A stretch of 15,097 nt of DNA from Tannerella sp. (GTDB lineage: Bacteria; Bacteroidota; Bacteroidia; Bacteroidales; Tannerellaceae), in the NCBI GenBank assembly GCA_031277235.1, contig JAITMT010000365.1, forward strand, positions 1 through 15,097. Reading direction: 5' to 3'. This document shows, piece by piece, positions 9,401 to 15,097 of this stretch. Position numbers and translations under genes: made by a program. The notes below the pieces were generated by a model. The model was not told the DNA's origin, did not search any database, and saw only the letters and a list, made by a program, of their open reading frames with translations. Each line of letters starts with the position of its first letter. Position 1 is the first letter of the stretch.

Positions 9401-9637
9401 AATGGTAAACGCCAGTCAATAGGCGAGCTTTGTGAACAAGTGACAAAAGAAACCAACGATTATTACCAAATGGACAAATATTCCACACTGCTAAAACAAA
9501 GTATCCATTCCATTTTACAGACCGAAGATGAAAAAACAGTACAGAGTCTGTTCAAAACAGGCGGAACTGTTTCCGGGGAAAAAAAATTTAAAGGAATAGA
9601 AGATTTCAAGTTAATCACGTTTTTTATTGTGCGTTAA
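6398..9637 (+). CDS. SNF2-type helicase with degenerate PLD-like N-terminal domain
   Basis: A 1079-residue protein with two parts. Residues about 1-170 resemble a phospholipase-D/HKD fold of helicase-associated nucleases: NGLIYV (125-130) followed by YSGVSSFT (140-147) aligns with the usual H-x-K...GSxN region, but the His and Lys are absent. Residues about 245-880 are a SNF2/RapA-like motor: motif I ADSVGLGKT (272-280), motif II DESH (362-365), motif III SATP (400-403), a motif IV region IFTAFAD, motif V ATDCISEGQNLQ, and motif VI QRFGRIDRIG (820-829). A Lys/Glu-rich helical stretch follows. It would translocate on duplex DNA. Homologous helicases are known alongside DUF4391 and type III R-M genes in Bacteroidota (recalled, not searched). 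It overlaps res by four bases and abuts the DUF4391 gene. The exact role, whether a DNA remodeller, an anti-phage translocase or an accessory to restriction, is unknown. Confidence 0.92.
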   Translation: MKLIDNVNSRLIDDLKQTIVKGSRLHIAGASFSIYAYEALKKELNQIDGLQFIFSSPAFIEENLKKDARQFYIPHIYNEADLCGGDFELRLKNQLNQRAIAKECAEWVKDKVTFKSNKNRTTPLNGLIYVENKDRKEFAYSGVSSFTTSDLGLTQRKGFPTLIQQTPYPNSTAYLEWFNQIWENEEDLTDVSNKVRDYFENAFKDNSPEFIYFVTLYNIFNDFLDDLSLDNLPNEKVGFKESLVWKMLYNFQQDAVIGAINKLEKYNGCILADSVGLGKTFSALGVIKYYEMRNKDVLVLCPKKLEANWNTYRHNDKNNILSGDRFRYDVLFHTDLSREKGESNGRNLEAVNWGNYGLVVIDESHNFRNNNTVAGKENRYQKLLRRIIKEGIQTKVLMLSATPVNNRFNDLRNQLALAYEGNPEEIDSKLNAAKGIDQIFSQAQKAFNQWSKMKTAQRTTEMLLAMLDFDFFEILDSLTIARSRKHITNYYDTTDIGKFPKRNKPVSVESPLTNDKSIGYAYIADQLGLLNLSVYTPLKYVLPSKMEYYEMRYDKTVKEGKGGRLKQTDREQHLQILMRINLLKRIESSVHSFRITLTGIIEQIEKALKSITQNNFNNEYEGIQAKIDDENFEWESEWGDEENIIGKKVKIHIADMDTTKWEEDLSTDLFLLNDLLNRTKPIDKDKDIKLQELKSLIENKISQPFNTGNRKAIIFTAFADTAQYLYKELSQYLKEKYGVNIALITGSQRLCSEKKIPTDLNAILSCFSPLSKGKAQIYPDIQESIDLLIATDCISEGQNLQDCDYLINYDIHWNPVRIIQRFGRIDRIGSKNDSITLVNFWPDVTLDTYINLKQRVENRMLIANMAGTGDDNVLNTEEKDLEYRKIQLQKLKEEVIDLEDLREGVSITDLGLNDFRVDLSNLIKEYKDVKNIPEGLHAVVSASENFPRGVIFILKNVNENVNIDKLNRLHPYYLVYIKNSGELQLKHFESKKILDVIRLMCNGKRQSIGELCEQVTKETNDYYQMDKYSTLLKQSIHSILQTEDEKTVQSLFKTGGTVSGEKKFKGIEDFKLITFFIVR

Positions 9638-10282
9638 ATGGATATTTTTGATTTACCATATAGCACGTCCGTTCGGCAAATTGTACCGAAAAGTTCGTTC
9701 GATCCTTTCACAAATAGCAAACAAAAAGCGATGTTTACCGGTGATATTGCCAAAATTGTATGGTGCAACAAACTTTCGCAGGAAACAACCAATTTGCCAT
9801 ACAGGGAAATCAATGAGATACAAATTTTTAGCATCGAACTCAAAAGGCAGAAAAATATTAAAAGTATTCTTGAAATAATTGACAAAGCAATTCCTTATCC
9901 CATTATTTTTATCGTTATTTATGAAGATTCTGCTTATCTGTCTGCCTCCGCCAAACACCTTTCACCGCTATACGGAGAAAAATCCGTTATTGACTGGACA
10001 TTTACAAGTCCCTGGTTCAGAAAAACGGAAAAGAAATACATCATTACGCTAAGAAAAGATATTGATACCGTTTTTTTCGAGTTCTGCCGACAATTGTCCC
10101 CAAAATCAAACGGTACAATAAAGAATATAAACGACTTGTCGTTATATAATTCCAATATTTACTCCCTGGAAAAAGAAATAGAAAAATTAAAAAAGAAGAT
10201 TATTTCTTGTACGCAATTTAATAAAAAAGTGGAATTGAATTTGAAATTGAAAAAGTTGGAAGAAGATCTAAGAAATAGCTAA
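9638..10282 (+). CDS. DUF4391 domain-containing protein with C-terminal coiled coil
   Basis: A 214-residue protein of the DUF4391 family. Recognised segments are an N-terminal FDLPYSTSVRQIVPK, the EINEIQIFSIELK strand (about 57-69), DKAIPYPIIFIVIYED (about 82-97), and a FTSPWF segment near 122. The C-terminus (about 173-213) is a charged heptad-like helix rich in Lys, Glu and Leu, probably a coiled coil for oligomerisation or partner binding. No catalytic motif is visible. The ATG directly follows the helicase stop (TAAATG), so translation is very likely coupled and the product is probably a helicase partner. DUF4391 proteins typically accompany this helicase type in R-M-linked loci; their biochemical role is not established. 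This is the last gene of the operon. Confidence 0.85.
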   Translation: MDIFDLPYSTSVRQIVPKSSFDPFTNSKQKAMFTGDIAKIVWCNKLSQETTNLPYREINEIQIFSIELKRQKNIKSILEIIDKAIPYPIIFIVIYEDSAYLSASAKHLSPLYGEKSVIDWTFTSPWFRKTEKKYIITLRKDIDTVFFEFCRQLSPKSNGTIKNINDLSLYNSNIYSLEKEIEKLKKKIISCTQFNKKVELNLKLKKLEEDLRNS

Positions 10283-10350
10283 ACAATAGTATATTATTTC
10301 CAAACAACACCTATTTCAATTTCGGATTTTAGATTTTTCCGTCTCCCGCA
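10283..10350 (+). other. Convergent intergenic junction between defence operon and housekeeping cluster
   Basis: These 68 A/T-rich bases separate two convergent stop codons. The only fold seen is a weak CGGA...TCCG pairing around an AT-rich loop (about 10323-10342). It is too short to call a terminator, although transcription from both sides must end near here. Confidence 0.5.
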
Positions 10351-12027
10351 TCAATACGTAAACTTCCCCCCGCCCAAAAACTCCCGCAGCAGCGAAGTGC
10401 CGGGCAATTCTTCTTCGCGGATGTAGTTGAAATATTTCAGGAAACGCAGCAGACGGTAGGCTTCCGTAAATTCGTCCTCGTTCTCAAATACCTCATTCAG
10501 AATTGGTTCCGCATGACGACGCAAGGCGGCAAGTTCGTAAATCATGGCGCTGTTGAACGTTTCGTCCGCATTTTCCTGATACGGAAAAATCCATTTGTCC
10601 TCGCCCTTGCGCACGTTTTTCCACATCGAAATCGTCTGTTTTGCCGAATAGCCGCGAAATTGATAGTCGCGCACGATGCGCCTCAGCAGGCGGTTGTCGG
10701 TGGTCGGAATCCAGTTGTGACCGTCCAACGAAATGGTGGTAAGCGCTGATACATAGACCTTAAAGAGACATTCGGGTGAAACGGCGTCCGTCAATTCGGG
10801 ATTCAGGGCGTGGATGCCTTCGAGGATTAAAATCGAATTTTCTTTCATTTTGAGTTGATGACCGCGATATTCGCGTTTACCGGTCTCAAAATTGAATGAA
10901 GGCAACGCAACTTCCTCACCGTCAAGCAATCGCATCAGGTCTTTTTTGAAATAAGGCAAGTCTATGGCGTACAGCGATTCGAAATCATACTGCCCGTTTT
11001 CGTCGAGCGGCGTTTTTTCCCGGTCTAAATAATAGTCGTCGAGCGAGATTCCCAGCGGATGTAACAGATTGGTAATCAGTTGAATTTGAAGTCGCTTGCA
11101 GAAAGTCGTTTTTCCCGACGACGAAGGTCCCGAAATCAGCACGATGCGCGTGCCGTTATTGTAGTAATTTTCAGCAATTTTCGTGGCGATTCCGGCGATA
11201 CGTTTTTCCTGCATCGCTTCGGATACCATGACAACTCCCTGAGCATTACCTTTTTGTACTTCAAGATTCAGATCGCCTACATTGTTGATTCCGATAGCGC
11301 GCTGAAGCGTCAGGTGGCGTTTATACGCTTCAAACATTTTGTCCTGCTTGATTAAAGGATAGAGTTCCAGCGCGTTATCCGATTGCGGCACGCGCAACAA
11401 CAGTCCGTCGAAATAGGAAACGACGTCGAAAAGATAGATGTAACCGGCTGACGGCGTGAGGCGACCGTAAAAATAGTTAATGTAACCGTCTAATTCATAG
11501 TAGGATGTATATAGCATACCCGCCGTTTCGAGCAGCAGCGCCTTGTCGTTCATGTCGTGCTCGCGAAACAGTTTGACGGCGTCCACCGTCCTCGCACGCT
11601 TCAGGACAAAGGGCGCATCGGAGGTGATAATTTCCTGCATTCGCTTCTTTATCAATGAGATGGAATCTTCGGAAATTTTTTCTTCGTCGGCAAACGCGCA
11701 GTAATAGCCCTTTGAAACCGAATGTTCGAGATTGAACTGTTTGTGGGGGAACAAATCGTGAACGGCTTTTGACAGAATGAAGCATAAAGACCTGACATAC
11801 ACCCTGTAACCTGCCATTTCGGAATAGTCTAAAAATTCTATATCCTTCGGTTTCCAGCAACGGAAATTCAGGCTTTCGACACGGTTGTTTACCCTGGCGC
11901 ACAACGGTTTATGTTTGAGCGGTGAACCTACCGCCGTATAAATTTCCGATAACGGCAATCCGATTTTAACCTCCCTGTAAATCCTGTTGTTTTTGCAAAA
12001 GATTGTTATTCTGTCGTTTAGTTCCAT
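10351..12027 (-). CDS. Uridine-kinase-like nucleoside kinase with N-terminal ThrRS-like region
   Basis: A 558-residue cytoplasmic kinase expected to phosphorylate a nucleoside, probably uridine or cytidine, for pyrimidine salvage. The C-terminal half is a PRK/uridine-kinase domain: Walker A GPSSSGKTT (300-308), SLDDYY (328-333) with the usual acidic pair, and ILEGIHALN (401-409). The N-terminal half, including EHSVSKGYYC (101-110), matches the TGS/threonyl-tRNA-synthetase-like region fused to this kinase in the long Bacteroidota/Firmicutes form, so the length is normal. The ATG at 12027 is preceded by a GGATTGAAAG leader. It is the third gene of a minus-strand cluster, 33 bases after the peptidase gene. 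Substrate preference is inferred from family only. Confidence 0.92.
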   Translation of the reverse strand: MELNDRITIFCKNNRIYREVKIGLPLSEIYTAVGSPLKHKPLCARVNNRVESLNFRCWKPKDIEFLDYSEMAGYRVYVRSLCFILSKAVHDLFPHKQFNLEHSVSKGYYCAFADEEKISEDSISLIKKRMQEIITSDAPFVLKRARTVDAVKLFREHDMNDKALLLETAGMLYTSYYELDGYINYFYGRLTPSAGYIYLFDVVSYFDGLLLRVPQSDNALELYPLIKQDKMFEAYKRHLTLQRAIGINNVGDLNLEVQKGNAQGVVMVSEAMQEKRIAGIATKIAENYYNNGTRIVLISGPSSSGKTTFCKRLQIQLITNLLHPLGISLDDYYLDREKTPLDENGQYDFESLYAIDLPYFKKDLMRLLDGEEVALPSFNFETGKREYRGHQLKMKENSILILEGIHALNPELTDAVSPECLFKVYVSALTTISLDGHNWIPTTDNRLLRRIVRDYQFRGYSAKQTISMWKNVRKGEDKWIFPYQENADETFNSAMIYELAALRRHAEPILNEVFENEDEFTEAYRLLRFLKYFNYIREEELPGTSLLREFLGGGKFTY

Positions 12028-12033
12028 CTTTCA

Positions 12034-12057
12034 ATCCGTTTACCCGTTCATCCGTTC
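12034..12057 (-). repeat. Three imperfect 8-bp tandem repeats between peptidase and nucleoside kinase genes
   Basis: Read on the minus strand, the 33-base gap contains GAACGGAT, GAACGGGT and AAACGGAT in tandem. The last copy supplies a purine-rich GGA about 8 bases before the kinase ATG, so copy number could affect leader length and spacing. No hairpin is formed. Confidence 0.6.
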
Positions 12058-12060
12058 TCC

Positions 12061-13749
12061 CTATTCTTCGGCAGGAGATAACGTTTTCGCATATAATTCC
12101 CTGTCTTTCAGCACTTCCATTGCTTTTTCGAGTGTTTTGTCGTTCCGGAGGCTGTACTGTATCTGACCTCTCAGATAATAATACCGCTTGACGATTTCGG
12201 AAGCGACAAGTCGCTTGATTTCAGGCTTGTATCTATCCAAATCACGTTCCAGATCCGGTTTCAACTTATCTTCGAGCGTAGCGAAAACGGTGGAATCTTC
12301 TGCAAGAAATCCCTCAAAATTAGCTACTTCCTTCAAGGTGCCGAGCATTTTTTCGCTTTGACGGTCGTATTCAAATTTCTTTTCGACGGCTATCTTTTTG
12401 AAATCCTCGTAATCTTCGTCCGAATAGGCAAACAGGTCAGGAGAAGGGATCGTCTGATGCTTTGTTACCCAGTCGTTTACATAATCGAATACCACAAAAT
12501 CCCTGTCATTATCCAGATAGTAAAGCATGGTCGGTAATTTCTCCTCTTCGACCTCGACATCGGGACGAATACCACCGCCGTCGCGCACCGGACGACCTTT
12601 TGTCGTGTAAAATACGGACGTCAGACTGTCGGGAATGGCAGCCACAGAGCCGTCGGGATTGCGGTGAGTATAATCCAATTGCTGAATGCAGCGACCGCTC
12701 GGAATGTAATATTTACTGATGGTTACCTTCAATTTGCCGCCGTAAGGCAGGTCGCGGGGTGATTGCACCAAACCCTTGCCAAAAGAACGCTGTCCGACGA
12801 GAACCGCCCTGTCCATGTCCTGCAACGCGCCCGACACAATTTCGGAAGCCGACGCCGAGCCGCCGTTTATCAGGACGGCAAGCGGAATCAACGAATCAAC
12901 AGGCTCATTATAAGTACGGTAGATGCGTTCAGGCTGGTCTGCCTTGCCTTTAAGCGAGATGACTTCCGTTCCTTTCGGGACGAAGTAACCGACCGTTTGT
13001 ACGGCGCCTTCAAGCACGCCGCCGCCGTTGTCCCGCAGGTCAAGAATCAGAGACGTAATCGCATGATTTTTACGCAAATCCTCAAACGCATTTTTGATTT
13101 CTTCGGCGCTTTTGTCCGTAAATCCCTGTAAATAAATGTATCCGATGCTATCGTCCTTCACGCCGTAGTAAGTAACCTGATCCATAATGATTTGCTTGCG
13201 CATGATTTCGAAAGTGCGGGGTTTCTTTTCGCCCGGACGCTGGATTTTCAGTTTCAGTTCCGTGTTCGGCAACCCTTTCAGCATTTCGCTCACTCTGTCG
13301 GACGAAAGTTTGGTCGCATCCGTGTCGTCCACCGATAAAATCTTGTCGCCCGGCTTCAATCCCGCCAGCGCCGCCGGCATCCCTTCGTAAGGATCGTAAA
13401 TGATGGTTGCGCCGTCGCGATAGCGAATGACAGCGCCGATTCCGCCATATTCGCCCGTCGTAATCAGTTTCAGGTCTTCCATCTCGTCTTCGGGAATATA
13501 TTCGGTGTAAGGGTCTAACCTGCTGAGCATTGCATCTATTCCTCTGCGTACAGCCGCCTGCATGTCAATCGTATCCACGTAAAATATTTCCAGTTCCTTG
13601 ACCAGGGCGTTGAAAATATCCAACTGTTTGCTGATTTCAAACCGGCTGCTATCGTCCTTATTATTTGTGTTTTGGGTACTGTTTTCCCGGGCAAAAACGA
13701 AACTTCCACCCACGAAAATCCATAGAAAAATCCATTTTAATCTTTGCAT
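12061..13749 (-). CDS. S41 family C-terminal processing peptidase (Ctp/Prc type) with PDZ domain
   Basis: A 562-residue exported serine protease that trims or degrades envelope proteins from their C-termini. Residues 1-20 form a signal peptide: positive MQRLK, a hydrophobic core, then a likely cleavage near Ala20. A PDZ domain spans about 95-175 (YGGIGAVI, then GLKPGDKILSVD at 130-141). The S41 core contains LILDLRDNGGG (234-244) and the Ser/Lys catalytic dyad: Ser300 in GSASASEI and Lys325 in FGKGLVQ, 25 residues apart as in E. coli Prc and Bacillus CtpB, with Gln329 at the matching auxiliary position. A C-terminal helical extension follows (about 430-562). It lies 50 bases after the PfkB-type kinase gene and has its own possible -7 box. 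It would act in the periplasm. Confidence 0.95.
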   Translation of the reverse strand: MQRLKWIFLWIFVGGSFVFARENSTQNTNNKDDSSRFEISKQLDIFNALVKELEIFYVDTIDMQAAVRRGIDAMLSRLDPYTEYIPEDEMEDLKLITTGEYGGIGAVIRYRDGATIIYDPYEGMPAALAGLKPGDKILSVDDTDATKLSSDRVSEMLKGLPNTELKLKIQRPGEKKPRTFEIMRKQIIMDQVTYYGVKDDSIGYIYLQGFTDKSAEEIKNAFEDLRKNHAITSLILDLRDNGGGVLEGAVQTVGYFVPKGTEVISLKGKADQPERIYRTYNEPVDSLIPLAVLINGGSASASEIVSGALQDMDRAVLVGQRSFGKGLVQSPRDLPYGGKLKVTISKYYIPSGRCIQQLDYTHRNPDGSVAAIPDSLTSVFYTTKGRPVRDGGGIRPDVEVEEEKLPTMLYYLDNDRDFVVFDYVNDWVTKHQTIPSPDLFAYSDEDYEDFKKIAVEKKFEYDRQSEKMLGTLKEVANFEGFLAEDSTVFATLEDKLKPDLERDLDRYKPEIKRLVASEIVKRYYYLRGQIQYSLRNDKTLEKAMEVLKDRELYAKTLSPAEE

Positions 13750-13778
13750 ATTCTTGATATTTTATTGAAAAAACGGCG

Positions 13779-13786
13779 TAAAAGTA
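13779..13786 (-). promoter_or_regulatory. Possible Bacteroidota -7 box upstream of the S41 peptidase gene
   Basis: On the minus strand TACTTTTA matches TAnnTTTG at all fixed positions but the last, and lies about 30 bases before the ATG at 13749. No convincing -33 TTTG is seen, and the gene may also be read through from the upstream kinase. Confidence 0.4.
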
Positions 13787-13799
13787 CGGAATAAATCTG

Positions 13800-14780
13800 T
13801 TATTTCCGCAAAATTTCACAAACTTTAAGATTTATTTTTTCCCAGCGACCGCTTTCTATTTGAGCGCCCATGGTTTCAACGACGTTTCCCGCGAGCAATG
13901 CGCCGATTTGCGCCGATTGCTCTGTGGATGCGCCCTGCGCGTATCCGTAGAGAAAGCCTGCCGCAAAATTATCTCCTGCTCCGGTGGTATCCAACACATT
14001 GACTTTGTGTGCATTAACTTTTACGACATCGTTCCCGCGTCCTGCCAGCGCGCCGTCTTTTCCGATCGTAACAACCGAAATATCAACCATTTTCAGCAAT
14101 TCCCGGATGGCTTCGCGGGCGGGCAGTCCGGTGAACGCTTCGGCTTCGCTTTCGTTGGAAAACAGAATATCAATGTATTCGGGAATCACTTCTTTCAATA
14201 AATCCCTGAAACCGTTTACAATGTTAAAGTTAGCCAAATCAAGGGCGATTTTCAAGCCTGCCTTTTTCGCGCGTTGCAAGACGGGAAGAAACAGTTTTTC
14301 GTTGGAAATCAAATAGCCTTCCACATAAATGCAGTCATAGCCATCCAGCATATTATCAGTTATTTCCGCATCGTTGAGCGTCGCTGCAAGCCCCAGATAC
14401 GTAGCCATCGTGCGCTCTCCGTCGGGCGAAACAAGCACCGTCGAACAGCCCGAAACGCCCTCATTCTGAACGAAATGGGTATGTACGCCCGCTTTCGCCG
14501 TTTCCTTTTCATAAATTTCGCCGGTTTTGTCGTTGCCGATTTTGCCGATGTAGCCGACCGTTGCGCCAAGCCTCGCCAGCGACCGCATCGTGTTACTGAC
14601 CGAGCCGCCCGGCGCTTCTGAACGCGGCAAACGGCTCTCAAGTCCCTGAATTTCTTTCATTTTGGACTCGTCAATCAAATCCATCGCTCCCTTTTCGAGT
14701 CCGAGTTTGCGGAGCGTTTTGTCACTTTCCAGCCGAATCAGCACGTCCAGCAACGCATTTCCTATTCCTGTGATTTTCAT
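13800..14780 (-). CDS. PfkB-family carbohydrate/nucleoside kinase (adenosine-kinase-like)
   Basis: A 326-residue cytoplasmic kinase of the ribokinase/PfkB fold that phosphorylates a sugar or nucleoside hydroxyl with ATP. From the ATG at 14780, GIGNALLDVL (5-14) opens the fold, the substrate-side PGGSVSNTM (57-65) matches PfkB signature 1, and DTTGAGD (264-270) is signature 2, with Asp270 as the catalytic base and GAG as the anion hole. An upstream in-frame TTG at 14801 would add seven residues, but it falls within the promoter -7 box, so the ATG at 14780 is preferred. It is the first gene of the minus-strand cluster. In this phylum close relatives are usually called adenosine kinase; substrate is not proven by sequence. 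Confidence 0.93.
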   Translation of the reverse strand: MKITGIGNALLDVLIRLESDKTLRKLGLEKGAMDLIDESKMKEIQGLESRLPRSEAPGGSVSNTMRSLARLGATVGYIGKIGNDKTGEIYEKETAKAGVHTHFVQNEGVSGCSTVLVSPDGERTMATYLGLAATLNDAEITDNMLDGYDCIYVEGYLISNEKLFLPVLQRAKKAGLKIALDLANFNIVNGFRDLLKEVIPEYIDILFSNESEAEAFTGLPAREAIRELLKMVDISVVTIGKDGALAGRGNDVVKVNAHKVNVLDTTGAGDNFAAGFLYGYAQGASTEQSAQIGALLAGNVVETMGAQIESGRWEKINLKVCEILRK

Positions 14781-14798
14781 ATTTTCTTGAATTTTTTG

Positions 14799-14806
14799 CA
14801 AATATA
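14799..14806 (-). promoter_or_regulatory. Bacteroidota -7 promoter box (TAnnTTTG) for the kinase-peptidase-kinase cluster
   Basis: Minus-strand TATATTTG is an exact match to the Bacteroidota sigma -7 consensus, and ends 18 bases before the ATG at 14780. That spacing implies a short, A-rich 5' leader with no Shine-Dalgarno site. No TTTG -33 box is found at the normal spacing. Confidence 0.6.
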
Positions 14807-14957
14807 GGAAGAAATTTACACATTCGGACGTATTCTCTCAAAATTCAACATGCAGTCTTGTTTTGTTACTCCAGAAAAGCGGTCAATTGCTAATTCTGAC
14901 ATGCGAAATAAACAACTTATAATACTTTTTAAAAATAATTGAAATTTTATGTAACTT
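14807..14957. other. AT-rich noncoding stretch upstream of the PfkB-type kinase
   Basis: No credible gene is seen. The stretch is A/T-rich with homopolymer runs (for example around 14925-14940) and leads directly into the palindromic repeat. Minus-strand open frames run across it, but they extend into the repeat and have no recognisable protein features. It may hold upstream promoter elements of the kinase. Confidence 0.5.
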
Positions 14958-15082
14958 ACATCCCATAGGGATGTACCGCTCGGTAGAACGGAATAAGCCC
15001 CCACACAATTGAATCCCTGACGGGATGCAGGGAAGGTGATATGATGCATTTTCTACCGGGCGAAGCATCCCTAACGGGATGC
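14958..15082. repeat. Composite inverted repeat with three GGGATG palindromes (REP/MITE-like)
   Basis: Three hairpins are visible: TACATCCC-ATA-GGGATGTA (14957-14975, 8-bp stem), ATCCC-TGAC-GGGAT (15013-15026) and GCATCCC-TAAC-GGGATGC (15065-15082, 7-bp stem). The outer two belong to longer arms. The left arm 14958-14988 and the reverse complement of 15051-15082 share GATG, CGGTAGAA and most bases between (16 of 20 match over 14969-14988 versus 15051-15070). The unit thus has imperfect terminal inverted repeats of about 31 bases around a 62-base centre carrying the third palindrome. It encodes no protein of its own. The form fits a dispersed non-autonomous or REP-doublet element, as seen in Bacteroidota; mobility is inferred. 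Confidence 0.75.
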
Positions 15083-15097
15083 GGGTTTAGAAATTCA

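Noticed and set aside
9627..9885. Short open frames across the helicase-DUF4391 junction
   Set aside because: They overlap the well-supported helicase end and DUF4391 start in other frames and show no family features.
10323..10342. Possible bidirectional terminator at the convergent junction
   Set aside because: The stem is only four base pairs with a long AT loop and no clear U-tract after it.
14780..14801. TTG start for the PfkB-type kinase at 14801
   Set aside because: It overlaps the -7 promoter box, so it would lie upstream of the expected transcript start; the ATG at 14780 begins directly at the conserved first strand.
14816..15068. Two minus-strand open frames of 77 and 61 codons
   Set aside because: They run through the palindromic repeat and AT-rich spacer, have no protein family features, and overlap each other in different frames; they are probably repeat-derived spurious frames.
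14958..15082. CRISPR array
   Set aside because: Palindromes differ in length and spacing, spacers are irregular, there are only three units, and no cas genes are present.

Overview
The window looks like a chromosomal segment of a Bacteroidota bacterium, probably Bacteroidales. The evidence is the protein families, a TAnnTTTG-type -7 promoter box, start codons preceded by A/T-rich leaders instead of Shine-Dalgarno sites, and short GGGATG-type palindromic repeats. Two gene blocks converge near base 10,300.

The left block (1-10282, plus strand) is a tightly packed DNA-defence operon of six genes: the type III restriction-modification methyltransferase Mod (5' end outside the window), an ABC/RecF-type AAA ATPase, a DUF4276 (Toprim-like) protein, the type III restriction subunit Res, a large SNF2-type helicase with a degenerate phospholipase-D-like N-terminus, and a DUF4391 protein. 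From the ATPase onwards, successive reading frames overlap by 1 or 4 bases or abut exactly, so translation is probably coupled. The unusual point is the layout. The AAA ATPase/DUF4276 pair, which resembles the two-component ATPase-plus-Toprim abortive-infection systems (PARIS, AbiL, RloAB), sits between mod and res. The SNF2 helicase and DUF4391 follow res. The operon can be read as three modules that may work together: sequence-specific restriction (Mod-Res), a possible guard or abortive module (ATPase-DUF4276), and a DNA-translocase accessory (helicase-DUF4391). Joint function is inference. Two sequence-level oddities stand out: the residue after the ATPase Walker B aspartate is Gly instead of the expected catalytic Glu, and Mod has a sharply AT-rich central target-recognition region flanked by more ordinary sequence.

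The right block (14780 down to 10351, minus strand) is an ordinary housekeeping cluster: a PfkB-family sugar/nucleoside kinase, an exported S41 C-terminal processing peptidase with a PDZ domain, and a uridine-kinase-like nucleoside kinase. Gaps are 50 and 33 bases. -7 boxes can be seen upstream of the first gene (exact match) and the second (one mismatch).

The right end (14807-15097) holds no credible gene. It contains an AT-rich stretch and a composite inverted repeat (14958-15082) built from three GGGATG palindromes, which looks like a dispersed non-autonomous or REP-like element. No tRNA, rRNA, CRISPR array, integrase or insertion-sequence gene was seen.
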